From: Atherinomorus stipes
Lineage: Eukaryota > Chordata > Actinopteri > Atheriniformes > Atherinidae
DNA: 64,000 bases
Reading direction: 5' to 3'
NCBI GenBank assembly: GCA_023101725.1
Contig: JALJCO010001293.1
Coordinates: 248,001-312,000, forward strand
Shown piece after piece: positions 10,370 through 21,760 of the stretch. A model generated the notes under the pieces. The model ran no database searches. It saw nothing but the letters and a program-made list of their open reading frames with translations, and was not told the DNA's origin. Both the position numbers and the translations under genes were made by a program. The stretch's first letter is position 1, and every line of letters begins with the position of its first letter.

Positions 10370-12025
10370 ATTGTGCAAAAAATGATGTATTTTCTGTTGG
10401 CAGTGTACTTCGTGATAATGTGATCATAAGGCCTGAGGATGTTAGTAGGTGATTGGGAAGTTGGCTTTAAACAAATCCTGTGGTCTTGATGGGATCTTGC
10501 AGAGCATTTGAGATTTTCAAGTCACAGAGTCCCTGTTTTACTAGCTCTGTGCTTTACAGCAATGCTGAGACATGGTATACTTCCTGACTCCATGCTTTCA
10601 GTTCTGCTGGTGCCAGTAGTTAAGGAAAAAACAGGTAGGTTGTCTAGTATGGACAACTATAGGCCCATTGCTTTGGCTAGTGTAATATCAAAAGTGTTTG
10701 AGAGAATTTTATTGGACCGGCTGGATACATACACGGTCTCTACAGATAACCAGTTCGGTTTTAAAAGTAAACATGGTACGGACATGTGTATTTATGCTCT
10801 GAAAGAGGCTGTCAGTGGCTATAGAGAACGTAATTCCACCATGTTTATGTGTTTCTTGGATGCTTCTAAAGCCTTTGATCGCATCAATCATGTCAAATTG
10901 TTCAGAAAACTACAAGAACGAGGGGTTCCTTCTTTTTTAATACGGATTTTAGATTGTTGGTACACACATCAAACAATGCATGTAAGATGGGGGGTGTCAT
11001 ATCTGAGCCTTTCCCGGTGTCAAACGGGGTTAGGCAGGGAGGGATCCTTTCACCTATGCTTTTTAATTTGTACATGGACGAGCTTTCTGAAAGGCTCAAT
11101 GGGTGTAGGACTGGCTGTATGGTGGGAGAAAAGCTGCTAAATCACTTGCTGTATGCTGATGATCTAGTCATCATGTCTCCTTCCTCTGCTGGCCTGCAAG
11201 AACTGCTTAGAGTCTGCTCAGAATATGGAGCGCAGTTTGATGTTAAATTTAACCCCAGCAAGAGTGTTGTCATGATTGCCAGAACAAGGGAGGATCAGAA
11301 AAGATCTTTTCCTTCTTTTTTCCTGGCAGATAGACAGATGAAAGTGGTCAGTAAGGTTAAATATCTTGGTCACATTATCAGAGACGACCTTTGTGATGAC
11401 GATGACATCCAAAGACAATGTTGTAAACTGTATGCACAAGCAAACATGCTGGCACGTAAATTTTATATGTGTACTGAAGATGTTAAAACTGCCTTGTTTA
11501 AAGCCTACTGTACACCTCTGTATACTGCCCACTTGTGGTGCAGTTACAGTCAGGCCAAATTTCACAAGCTGCGGGTGGCATATAATGATGCTTTTCGCAT
11601 TATAATGAAGCTTCCGCGGTGGACTAGTGCCACTCAGAACTTTGTGTGTAGTGGTAATCCCCTCTGGATGCTGTTCTTAGAAATTTTATGTATAATTTCA
11701 TGGTGAGGTTGGACAATTCCGAAAATGAAATTATTGGGGCATTCACAAAGCCTAAAAAGAGCAGCACCAGATATCATTCTGGTTTCTGGAGACATTGGCG
11801 AGCTTGTTTATATGTATTATAGGTGAGTTTTTAATCTGTTTAGTGTGCCGATGTGTTGTTCATTACTATTTTTATATTATTTTTGTTTTATTTTATTTTA
11901 TTTTATTTTTTATATGGACCTGTTCTGTGTCTGAAATAAAGGATGAATTGAATTGTCACACTGTATTACTTTTCCACCTTTGTATTGTAATCGTTGCATG
12001 TCAATTTCCCTCGCAATAAATAAAG
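10370..12025 (+). mobile_element. 5'-truncated non-LTR retrotransposon
   Basis: Reverse-transcriptase sequence is spread over two frames (10508-11140, then 10954-11706), and a short upstream piece coding KSCGLDGI lies in a third frame. RT signatures in order are NYRPIALASVISKVFERILL, FLDASKAFDRI, SNGVRQGGILSPMLFNLYMD and HLLYADDLVIMSPSSAG with the catalytic YADD box. A C-terminal part with KVKYLGHII follows. At least two frameshifts are visible, near 10494 and 10985-10990, so it is dead. No endonuclease domain is seen. AATAAA-type signals near 11935 and 12015 may mark the 3' end. The clade is a jockey-superfamily type and is not resolved further. Confidence 0.85.
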
Positions 12026-12251
12026 CTTCTTGAATTTTTATTTTGATGTGATGAGTTCATATTTGTTTATTTGTTCATTGACTGCAATTATTAAGAAAAA
12101 AAAAAAGACAAAACCCCTGGCAATATTCCAATTTTCCTATATGGGATAAATAAAGTACATTTATATTAACTGATCGATTTAATAACATTGTCTCTCTTTT
12201 TTTTTTCTTTTTTTTTTAAATTATGTTCCATTTGGAATAAAATATACAAAG

Positions 12252-13068
12252 GCGTATGAAAAAATTCATACACTCCCATTAAAGAAAAGGCTAAATTGAC
12301 AATAGCAAATCAAATAACAAGAAAATGAAAAAAGTAAATTAAAAAAAAAAAGAAAATTTACTAAATTATAATCTAGTAAAATAAAACATTGATTTTGAAT
12401 TGTGGTTTTAGAAATTAATTTAAATATATATATATTTTAAAAAAAAACAGTCCCAGACGAATTAAAGCACCTTGCTTATGAACAGTGAACCAAAATATCT
12501 GTCAACAGGTGCAGAAGTCTGATTGGCTGAAGTGTCAAAAGTATTCATATTACTTACTTAAGTATAAGTATAGATACTGGGATTTAAAAAGACTTTTACA
12601 GAAGTTTTTATATGTTGTTTTTTTTTGTTGTTGTTGTTTTCAATGGCAGTGGAAATTAAACAGCAGTAATGAGGCTATTTTGAAAATGTTAGGAGTAGAA
12701 GTACAAAGTTGGCTGAAAAATAATTACTCCAACAAAGTATACATACCTCAAATCTCTACTTAAGTAAGGTAACAAAGTATTTTTACTTAATTACTTGACA
12801 TCCCTGCTGATTGGACGTTACCGAAAACACTTGATTGCCTCAAAGTGTCGTTCAATAAAATTTTACTTCCGGACCCCATCATGATTTTTTGCTTGTTTTA
12901 TTTTTTGTTTCTTTGTTTTTAACATTTCTGTTGAACCACAACACAAAATCAATCTCATTATTTTCATAAAATTTGCATTTATTATTACTTTTGTCAATTT
13001 CAGCTTATTTCACCGACAGCTGACTTTCTTCCCGTCTTTAATGGGAGTGAATGTAAACTTTCACTGTA
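12252..13068. mobile_element. Tc1/mariner-like MITE, family F1, copy 1 (interrupted)
   Basis: Family F1 is bounded by inverted ends reading close to cctcccattaaagaaaaggc and its complement tctttaatgggagtg. Internal landmarks are gaattaaagcaccttgc, tgtcaacaggtgcagaagtc, cctcaaagtgttgttca and ttactttttgtcaatttcagc-like sequence. This copy is split by a hAT-like insertion at 12527-12806. Better copies at 54862 and 59405 end in the fuller cctcaaaattatt terminus. It is non-coding. The superfamily is inferred from terminus style and TA context. Confidence 0.6.
12527..12806. mobile_element. hAT-like MITE nested in F1 copy 1
   Basis: It is flanked by a perfect 8 bp duplication, CTGATTGG, at 12519-12526 and 12807-12814, and removing one copy restores the F1 sequence. 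The termini read ctgaagtgtcaa and ttgacatccctg, imperfect inverted repeats. The inside is AT-rich with repeated acttaagta-like motifs. It is non-coding. Confidence 0.8.
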
Positions 13069-13189
13069 GGATGAGACTTAAAATTATAATATTATGTTTT
13101 TATTCATGTTTAAAACCCCAGTTTATTTGGAATTGGGGTTGTAAGGGAGATATGGCATGCGACCTATGATAGGGGGACCACGAGCGCTG

Positions 13190-13545
13190 ACAATAGTATA
13201 GAATAATGCTCTTGCAAGGACAGTATGATAGAAGATGAACAGCATGTCAGACACTGAAGAACCACAGCCGTCTGAGGAAGATGAAGCAGCTCTGCCTCAG
13301 TCTGTATGCTGCATCTGTGCTGGCACACCAGCCCAGTTTCTCTTCCAGGTATTTGCAGGTCTGCACAGTCTCTGTTTCCTCTCTGTCAATGCAGACTGAC
13401 CAGCTAGGTGTTTCAGATCTCCTAAAATTCACCACCAGCTCCTTAATCTCAGTATTGCTCAGGAGAGGACAGTTCTTTCTACTCAAGTCCACAAAAGCCT
13501 CCACAAAGTCCCTGTACTCCCCCTTCTGTCCACCACTCACACAAC
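13190..13545 (-). mobile_element. non-LTR retrotransposon fragment (RT C-terminal part)
   Basis: The minus-strand frame reads ELVVNFRRSETPSWSVCI, then VQTCKYLEEKLGWCASTDA and RLRQSCFIFLRRLWFFSV. This matches the post-catalytic segment common in fish LINEs (DFRR..TP, YKYLG, W..NT.A, FLRRLRSF). No catalytic YADD box is present and the piece is truncated at both sides, so it is a relic. Confidence 0.65.
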
Positions 13546-13783
13546 AGCTGCATCGTCTGCATGTGGCAGGGATCTAAAGCTTGGACAGTATTGCATTGTT
13601 AATAAAACTAGTCAAGTTACTCTTGTAAAACCTGTCAGCAGAAGCATCTTCAAACAAAGAGGATGAATCTTCTGCTTGATTTTGTTAAATCAAGTATGAA
13701 CTTTCCTAGAAATCCAAGCAGCAACAGATCTCTTACACTATAGCACAGGACAATGTTTGCTCTTTTTGTGAACTATTTCCTTT

Positions 13784-13803
13784 GGGGGGGGGGGGGGGGG
13801 GGG
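13784..13803. repeat. poly-G run
   Basis: About twenty consecutive G, an unusual homopolymer in this AT-rich region. The exact length may be affected by sequencing or assembly. Confidence 0.7.
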
Positions 13804-13894
13804 TTTCCTTCCTTGGATCACTTCTGATTGATCACTCTGTCTACTGTAGAGACCACAGCCAACATCCCGACAGCTGCAGCTGTAAAAATGCTAC

Positions 13895-14768
13895 GATCCA
13901 GGTGTTTAAAGCAACTCTATTTAACTTTCTGACCTTAAACATACTGAAATTTATTCATACTCTTCCATTAAAGGTACAGCGTGTAAAAAATCAAAGGTCA
14001 ATGGCAGAAATATGTCATATATAATTCATAACTGTGTTTCTATTTATGTGTAATTGCTGCACTAGAGTAACTATTATGTGTTTATTTTCTTAGAGTGAGT
14101 CATTTATATCTACTTGCTGGGGAGCGCATACATGGATGCTGCTGTATTTGTTACATCATTTTTGTTACAGTGTCCCTGAATGGACAAAATAATGTGTGTG
14201 AAGTGAGAACCCTCTGAACTTTAAAACTGCTGTATCATTTTTGTTTAATGGGAGTTAGAGCACTGTTTGGGATAAGTAATGCCTTAAAAGACGTTAAAAG
14301 TAGTTACAAATAGTACAGACATAGCTACACCTGAGACCAGTGGTTCACTCACGGATGAAAACACATATTTGTTTGGGAGAATTTTGGCCACTCATGGCCA
14401 CCATACATTCACAACAGTGCTGGAAAAGGAAGTAATTTGACAGAAAACATCTTTTCTTTCAAATACCCATCTCCACCACTAAATGTCAGTGTTGCTTACA
14501 TACTGTACCTTTAAAGGTACAGTATGTAAGCGGATGAAATATGTTTTCATCCGTAAGTGAACCACTGGTCTCAGGTGTAGCTATGTCTGTACGAGTTATT
14601 CTAGTGCAGCAATTACACATAAATAGAAACACAGTTTTGAATTATATATGACATATTTCTGCCATTGACCTTTGATTTTTTACACGCTGTACCTTTAATG
14701 GAAGAGTATGAATAAATTTCAGTGTGTTTAAGGTCAGGAAGTTATATAGAGTTGCTTTAAACACCTTA
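13895..14768. repeat. long inverted duplication containing two F2 MITE copies head to head
   Basis: Family F2 has ends near aaaggtacagtatgtaa and carries tcaaaggtcaatggcagaaa. A near-full copy runs from about 13970 to 14512. An internally deleted copy in the other orientation runs from 14513 to about 14698. The inverted homology continues past the F2 ends into flanking sequence: the ggtgtttaaagcaactctat block at about 13900 is complemented near 14750. The two copies meet at a perfect 38 bp palindrome at 14494-14531. Confidence 0.8.
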
Positions 14769-14774
14769 TAAAAA

Positions 14775-15230
14775 GGTAATAATAAAGTAAAAAGAAATGT
14801 CCTAAATGATAAATTAGTAAAATAAAATGCTTTTGAATTGTGTTTAATTGAATAATAACAATAATTAAAGAAAATACAAATAAAGAAGACTGTCTCGGAC
14901 AAATAAGAGCACTTTGCTGATGAGCAGTGGGCTAAAACACCTGTCAACAGGTGCAGAAATCTGATTAAAAGTTACATAACACTTTGCAGTGATTCCCTCA
15001 AAGTGTTGTTAAACAAAATATTCATTTCGGCGCCCCATCGTGTTTGTTTAATTTTTTTTTTTTACTTGTTTGTTTTTAATGTTTCTGTTGCAACTCAATT
15101 CAAAACCAATGTCTTGATCTCCATAAAATATTTTTTTATCATTACTTTTGTCAATTTCAGTTTATATCACTGGGCTGATTTGATTTTTCTCTCTCTTTAA
15201 TGGGAGGTTATGAATAAATTTGAGGCCGAC
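14775..15230. mobile_element. family F1 MITE, copy 2 (partial)
   Basis: F1 landmarks are present in order: aaataagagcactttgct, tgtcaacaggtgcagaaatc, cctcaaagtgttgtt and ttacttttgtcaatttcag, ending tctttaatgggagg near 15207. The left end is replaced by the inverted duplication. It is non-coding. Confidence 0.6.
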
Positions 15231-15448
15231 TGTATGCGACTCTAACTTGGTTTAATGGCACTGGTTCAGCAAACAAACCCTAGAGGACATTACCAGAGGA
15301 ACAGATAAAAAGATAGAATTACAGGGAGACAATAATCAACATCGCACTAACTTTACTAAGCGGCGAGAGCTCGGAGAAGGAACCGGATGCAGGATGGATG
15401 AAGGGTTAGCCTTCGCTAGGCAGCCAAAGAGAGAAAATATGCAGCTTT

Positions 15449-16306
15449 AAAGGGGAAGTTCAGAATATTTGACATAGGGCCTCATTTACAAGTGAGCCAG
15501 AATACTATTTATCACTGAAGACGGTTTCAACATATTTCATTCCGTTATTCTAGTTCCAGTGGGTCGCCAATGCTAATGCTAGTGCAAGTCAATAGGAATC
15601 TGCTAGCCTGTCATTAATAACAATCTTATCCACTCCACAGAACATCCGAGGCAAATCATTTCTAACTTCAGACTATCTGTGTAAATGCCGTGTTAACAGA
15701 ATAATGTTACAAATAAAACTAACCTGCATTTTGTTGCATTTTGATTGTTGCTGCTGAGAAACTTTACAAAGTTTTACTTCCTGTATTTGGCAGCAGAGTG
15801 ATGTCATCTGCTGCTTTGTGCATGAAGGAATTTGATAACACAAATATAAAGTCTAAAATATGGCCACTTCTAAAAGACATGAAGATTTGTCAAATTTTGA
15901 AGATGATTTCAAACTTTTTTCATCAAACTAACTGTCACCATGTCTCTATGAACCGAAATACACTGGCAAAGGTAGTAGGCTGGTAAGAAACTAGTTCCTC
16001 AATATGTAATGCAAAATTTGTCATACAAGGCTGGTTTTACTTGTTTAACACACGAGTTTGCGAGTTTAACACGGCATTTATACAGATAGACTTGCTGATT
16101 TGCCTCTGATGTTCTGTGGAGTGGATAAGATTGGTTTTAATGACAGGCTAGCAGATTCCTATTGACCTCCACTAGCATTAGCATCAGAAACCTCCTGGAA
16201 CTAGAATAATGGGATGAAATATGTTGAAACCGTCTTCAGTGATAAGTAGTATTCTGGCTCACTTGTAAATGAGGCCCTATGTCAAAAATTCTGAACTTCC
16301 CCTTTA
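15449..16306. mobile_element. long terminal-inverted-repeat MITE
   Basis: The left arm starts aaaggggaagttcagaat and the right arm ends attctgaacttccccttt. The arms stay complementary for roughly 200 bases, including gggcctcatttacaagtgag and agacggtttcaacatatttc. The element is about 858 bp and ends abut TTAA-like sequence on both sides. No transposase is present. A short frame at 15741-15986 is not recognisable. Confidence 0.8.
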
Positions 16307-16639
16307 AGCATCACAATTTTATCCTCTTCAAGGTAGTAAGTGTTCTCCACTTCACCTGTTAGTCATCATAATGTTGTCTGGTTGTGAAGACCCAACCATC
16401 TCCCAGCTTCCCCCACCCCATGTCCCAGTGAAGATAGGCTGAAACTGTATGCACTCTTATGCAATGAAAGGTGAAACATTTCAAGTTAAAGGGTGACACC
16501 TTGTGTTGACTTGTGTAAAAATCCTTTTTCTTTCCATCTAAACTCTCATCCAAGATCTTTGTCATTGTTAGAACAGCTTTGCAATAATTAAAACCCATTT
16601 CCTGTCCTATAAGCCTTAGTCAGCACTTCAGAAACAAGA

Positions 16640-16890
16640 GCACAATTACCCCAATTCTGGCATCACTTCATTGGATTCCAGTTAGTGTGAGGATTCATTT
16701 CAAAATTCTTTAATTTGCTTTTAAATGTCTCCTTGGCATTGCTCCACCTTGAAGTATCTGGTAAACCTCCAGCCACACATCCCCACACTCTCGCTCAGGT
16801 CGACCAATTAAACCTTACCAGTTCTCACCAAAACCAGGGTGCAACCGTGCATTTTCAGCCATGAATTCGCTGATTCACTTTTTGTTTTTA
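16640..16890 (+). mobile_element. decayed non-LTR retrotransposon 3' fragment
   Basis: Across shifted frames the plus strand retains the pattern 'HWIPV...I.FKILL..FKCLLGIAPP..L', seen downstream of the RT domain in many fish LINEs, followed by the PH..TL.S.. and .P.FS..A segments. It has frameshifts and no catalytic part. It is a relic, identified by pattern only. Confidence 0.4.
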
Positions 16891-16967
16891 AGTCTCTTCT
16901 TACAGTAAAACACGTTGTTCTTATTCTAAATATATATAATATATATATATAATGTGTGTGTGTGTGT

Positions 16968-17452
16968 GTCCTTAGAATTATTCATAACCTCCAATTAAAG
17001 GGAAAAAAACAGCTGTCAGTGAAATACGCTGAAATTGACTAAAGTAATAATAACTAAAAGTTTTGAATTGTGGTTCAGAACAGAAATTAGACACAAACGC
17101 ACAAAAAAAATAAAACAAGTAAACAAGCATGATGGGGCTTCGAAGCTAAAATTTTGTTGAGCAACACTTTGAGGCAATCACTGCAATCAAGTATTTTCTT
17201 TAATGTTTTATAAGACTTCTACACATGTTGACAGATATTTTGGGTATTTTGGTCCATTGTTCATCGGAAACGTGCTGTAATGTGTCTTAGAAAAAATAAT
17301 AAGAAAAACAAATAAACAAAATTGTCTAAGCACAATTCCAAAGCAATAATTTATTCTGCTAAATCATAATTTTGTAAATTTTTATTTATTATTAGTTCCT
17401 TTAGTTTCTTGTTATTTGAATTACGATTGTCTATTTAGCCTTTTCTATTTTG
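16968..17452. mobile_element. family F1 MITE, copy 3 (inverted orientation)
   Basis: It begins attattcataacctccaatt and shows the reverse complement of F1 landmarks: gatggggcttcgaagctaaa, gagcaacactttgaggcaat and tgttgacagatattttgggt. It is preceded by an AT/GT microsatellite at about 16928-16970. It is non-coding. Confidence 0.6.
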
Positions 17453-17459
17453 AGCTGGA

Positions 17460-18640
17460 GGAGCAGCCAGCTGCTCTGTGCAAACACGTCTTCACAGAAG
17501 TTTAACTGGACAGAGAGGTTGTTTTGTCTGTTTCTATCCGGGTCATTTTCATCATATATGCTTATTTAAGTACCCTGATTTCTTCTATTTCAATCCTGTG
17601 TAAGTACTTTTTATTTGAACTCTATTGTTGCGATTAGAAACACAACAGCCATTTCCCATCAACCTCTGCTGTTTCATTCTCTTTCTGCGCAGCCTCCGCA
17701 CCTCCAACATGTTTTTAAAGCGTCTCAGGAACCTGAACTCGACTGAGCGTCGGTATAAATATTACAGGCGCAGACAATTTATCTTTAATAACATCTCTTA
17801 AATAAAACTCCTGCTTCTGCAGAGCTGCTAAACGACTCCCAGCGCTGCACTGTCATCCGTCAACCTCTATTTACCCTCAACCGTGTTTGCTTATCTGTCC
17901 CACCACATTCAAACACTCTGCTGGACACCGAAGAGACCCCTCAGGGCATAAATCATAACACGAGACATGAAGCTAGTCTAAAATACTATTATTATTATTT
18001 ATGGTATACTTTCCTCACGCAAGTGGTACAAAAAAAATGTTTTTGGAGTAAATCAAAATGACCCAGAAGTACGCTCTCACGGGTCCAACGATCAACTTCC
18101 TCTCAAATCACACATTTCCAGTTAATTTAAAGAATTTTTACTGAAAAATGTTGAATATGCAACAATCAGATCAAAGTGAACATCTGAAATTGTTTAGCGT
18201 TCAGGAATAGCAAGGTTTAACAATCATTGGAAACCAAACTCCACACCGTTGGTTCCAGGGATGGTGCATTTTTACTCGACTTCAGAAACTCCCGCTATTT
18301 CAGCTTTGTTGTTGTTTCAAGCCTGATTTACTCCAACAGGCAGCTCTGTACTGCTTCAAGCTTTCCTGTCTGAGCTCTAAGATAAAGCCCCGGAGACTTT
18401 GGCCAGATCACAACTCACAACATTGCAGTTATTTAAAGTTTAGCAGACGGGTGTGATAATTAACTAGCATAACAGGACTCTACCCTTCCTGCTTCTCAGA
18501 CTGAAAATTTTCAGTTAAATTGGAAGAAAAGGTGGTGGTTTGGCCCGTTTCAGCTCAAAACTTACTTATTCAACATCATGTCTAATTATTTTAAAGAAAA
18601 TATCATAAAACAGATGTTTTACCCCCAAGGAACTACACTG
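17460..18640. other. intergenic unique sequence
   Basis: About 1.2 kb that looks less repetitive and less AT-skewed than its surroundings, especially 17640-17960. The only open frame of note is a 30-codon ATG frame at 17710. There is not enough to call a gene. Confidence 0.4.
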
Positions 18641-18644
18641 CAAA

Positions 18645-19086
18645 AACTCAAATCTTAGCAAGTATATTTTTCTCATTTCTCGACAAAATATCTCATCACA
18701 CTCAAAATAAGGCAAAATTGCTTAAAAATGAAGCATTTCGGTAAGATATAAGATCTTGTTTTAAGACAATGTATCTTATTTCAAGAAATCAAGAGAAATT
18801 TGCTTGTCCCATTGGCAGAATTTTTTTTGCATAAGCAAAACAATCTTTTTTTTTTTACTTATTTTAAGGCAATGCGTCTTATTTCAAGAAATCTTATCAA
18901 GAAAATTTTGCTTGTCCCACTGGCAGATTTTTTTTGCTTATTACAAGCAAAAGATCTTGAAATAAGATTTTATATCTTACTGAAATGTTTCTCTTTCAGC
19001 AATTTTGTCTTATTTTGAGTGTGATGAGATATTTTGTCTAAAAATGAGAAAAAATATACTTGCTAAGATTTGAGTTTTTGCTGTGT
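18645..19086. mobile_element. inverted-repeat MITE (actgcaaaaactc ends)
   Basis: The left end acactgcaaaaactcaaatc is inverted on the right as gatttgagtttttgctgtgt. Inverted blocks continue inward (caagtatatttttctcattt, gcttgtcccattggcagaat), and the middle also holds a direct repeat of the gcttgtccca segment. It is non-coding and hAT-like in appearance. Confidence 0.75.
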
Positions 19087-19189
19087 AAAAAGTTCTCTGA
19101 ACTTGTTTGTTCGTATTTGTTCCTGTGGAAGTGTGTTGCCAATTTTATAAACTGATGTATATTTAACTTGAAAACTAGCAACTAGAAAA

Positions 19190-19390
19190 GCACTCGGAGA
19201 GCGCAGACCTCCGCCAAGCAGCTCAACTCCCTTATTTTTGTGTGTTCTGGATCATAGTATCGGGAATTTACTCAGGGTCTGGATCAACTTTCAAAACATT
19301 ATAGAACTCATTGAGATCCTTTCTTGTAATTTTTTACCACTCGGGCCATTTCTGTTGAGTTATATGGAAAATCTTTTAAAAAATTGGCTT
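19190..19390 (+). repeat. head of a SINE-like interspersed repeat
   Basis: It opens gcactcggagagcgcagacc and tccgccaagc and continues through a ggatca-containing body. This resembles an animal interspersed repeat whose 3' part has gatccggatcaccacc and a cagacagacaaac tail. A matching tail is at 21555-21760, so the element may have been split by later insertions. Family identification is tentative. Confidence 0.4.
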
Positions 19391-19995
19391 ATTAGGGTGA
19401 TGTTGATGTAAGACTGTTTAGGTGTTGGTAAGGAGGTTTGATGTTCACCATGGGGTGTTGGTCAGAACACACAGGACTCACTTGTACAGTTAACTGTCTT
19501 TACTGGTCACTCTTAATCACAACAGCACAGAAATTCAACAAACGACAGGCTAACAGGTGAGGAATTCCAGGCTAGTTAAGGTGAATGCCTGGATGGAAGT
19601 GAGTGTGGTCTATAAACACAGAAATACAAACATGAGGAACATTCGTTCAGCAAATAAACACATTCAAGGTTTTAATTATTACTAATAAATGCCTTACAGT
19701 TAGGACTAAACATGCATATGTGTTCAAGGCTAACTAGTAACTGGCATGTAACAGGTCAGCTAGCTTAAAGGAAGGGTAGGGGATCCTGGAAGAACGGTTC
19801 GAGCAAGCTACATTTTAAAAAATACACCCCACCATCCCCGAAACCGAGCCTCAAGAACACAGGAGCGTGTGTGCCGATGGTTGATGGTGAAGATAACCGA
19901 GTGGCTAGCTTGTTAGCTTCCCAGTAAACAACACAGGAACCATGTTTCCTAAAATTGATAATTATCCAAGTATACCCAACTGCAGCCACAGACCC

Positions 19996-20310
19996 AGAGG
20001 CGTGTCATGAAAATGGGCGTGGTTTGCTGTGAAAATGGGCGTAGTTTGTACTAATGTGGGCAGCAGGTCGTCAGGGTTGGGGGAGGGGTTAGGGTTAGGT
20101 TCCACTCACTCCAACGACAGGCGTGGTTTGTACAGGGGCGTGGTTGTGCGGGCATGGTTTATATGGGGGCTTGGTTGTATGGGCGTGGTTTGTAAAGGGG
20201 TGGGTTTGTGTGGGCGTGGTTTGTAAATAGGCGTGGCTGTATGGGCGTGGTTTGCGCAGGGGCGTGGTTTCTACAGGGACGTGGTTGTATGGGCGTGGTT
20301 TATAGTGGTT
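19996..20310. repeat. GGGCGTGG-type variable minisatellite
   Basis: Imperfect units of roughly 12-20 bases are built on gggcgtggtttgta with variants such as ggggcgtggttgta. About nine exact GGCGTGG cores occur within 320 bp. The core equals the KLF/Sp-type GC/GT box. Most units also code Val-Val-Trp-like frames, which are artefacts of the repeat. Confidence 0.75.
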
Positions 20311-20816
20311 CCGGCTGCAGTTATGTGCTTCTCTAATTATCTCAGCTCCAACTTCTTCTGCGGTGTAAAACATCCTCACTGCAAACACCAACACCCCCAT
20401 GACTCAGTCCACATCTGTTTTTTTCTTTTTGAGAGCAAACAGCGGCATAGATGAGAGCAGCGAGCAGCCACGTTCGTCAGCACTGTGAGACACGGTGCAC
20501 GGGGAGGGTGGGAGGGGGACAAACAGAAGTCAAGTTTGATGAACATAATAATCATTTAATCAATCAGCACTTGAATTAGCACCCCAGGGTTTTATTCATT
20601 CCTGTCTGTTCCACAGGTGATTGATTTTTTTAAATTTTCATGTCAGAACATTTAATTTTTTGGCTGCAATCGGGGTGTGTAGAAGACTTGAAGCCCACAC
20701 TGCCTTTAACAGCATAAAAGGTCACAGGGTAAATGGAGGAACACTTCTGAACAAGCATATCAGCTAAACAACATTAAAGTCTAAATAATCATCCCGTTCA
20801 GGCAGAATTACAACTA

Positions 20817-21345
20817 CCGTATTTTCCGGACTATAAGTTGTCCTTTTTTTCATACTTTGGCGGCTTGTGCGACTTACAGTGAGACTTAAAAATATTCAAC
20901 ATATTTTTAAGTATTGATTCATATTGACTGACATTAGCCAAGGAGTAAATATTACCACCTAATGTCAAAAGAGGGCGCTCTAGGTTTGTGACAACTATAT
21001 TCTGCCCCAAGAGCAATCATTCCAAAAAAAGCCTTATCAGTGAGAGGAGTTCATTTTGGACATCTGTCTGTAGTGCCTGTATGGTGGAACAAATCCTCAA
21101 AAAACATGTTTATCCTTCTTAGTTATGATGATTATGATGATTATCATTTACAAGCATTACATTTGGAATTGGACTCATTGGGTATTTTTTGGGTATGAAA
21201 AATCTAAACATCACCCTATTTAAAATAAATAAATACATCTTATTGTCCGGTGCGACTTATATATGTTTTTTTCTCGTTCATGATGCATGTTTAGACTGAT
21301 GCGACTTAAACTCAGGAGCGACTTATCGTCCGGAAATGACTGTAG
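20817..21345. mobile_element. MITE with ttttccggactataag ends, copy 1
   Basis: The left end accgtattttccggactata is inverted at the right as tatcgtccggaaatgac. Internal marks are ccaaggagtaaatattac, gtcaaaagagggcgctctag and gttcattttggacatctg. The same element lies at 37158-37680. It is non-coding. Confidence 0.75.
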
Positions 21346-21554
21346 TTACCTACAGTTCTTCACAGATGCACACAGTTCATCATATTCAACTGGCTAGAAG
21401 TCTGTCCAACAGTCTTCTCTCCTCGTGCTCACTGCTGCTCATAAGTTTCATTTCTGCATCCTGACATCATGTGCTCAGAAGCGCAGCTACACACTTCTGC
21501 CACAAGGGGGCACTCACACCTCATCAACAGCCTTTCCAACATGGCCGATCTCAC

Positions 21555-21760
21555 AATGATGAAGAATCCTTCAAAACATCCCTGGATCCAGAAGGTGATC
21601 CGGATCACCACCAAAATTTTATGGGTTTGCCCTTGGGCTGAGGCACATGGCTGGTGAAAATTTCATGTCAATCCGTCCGGTAATTCTTCCGTAAAGTTGC
21701 TGACCGACAGACAGACAAACTAACTCACGGTACTGAATGCATTACCTCCTTGGCCAAGGT
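21555..21760 (+). repeat. tail of a SINE-like interspersed repeat
   Basis: It carries gtgatccggatcaccacc, gcccttgggctgaggcac, tttcatgtcaatccgtccg and gaccgacagacagacaaac, ending in a tccttggccaaggt palindrome. It looks like the 3' half of the repeat whose head is at 19190. Confidence 0.45.

Noticed and set aside
17710..17802. 30-codon ATG frame with many Arg residues
   Set aside because: Too short, with no family match or conservation evidence visible.
20080..20096. Telomere-like gggttagggttagg
   Set aside because: Only two units, sitting inside a G-rich minisatellite.
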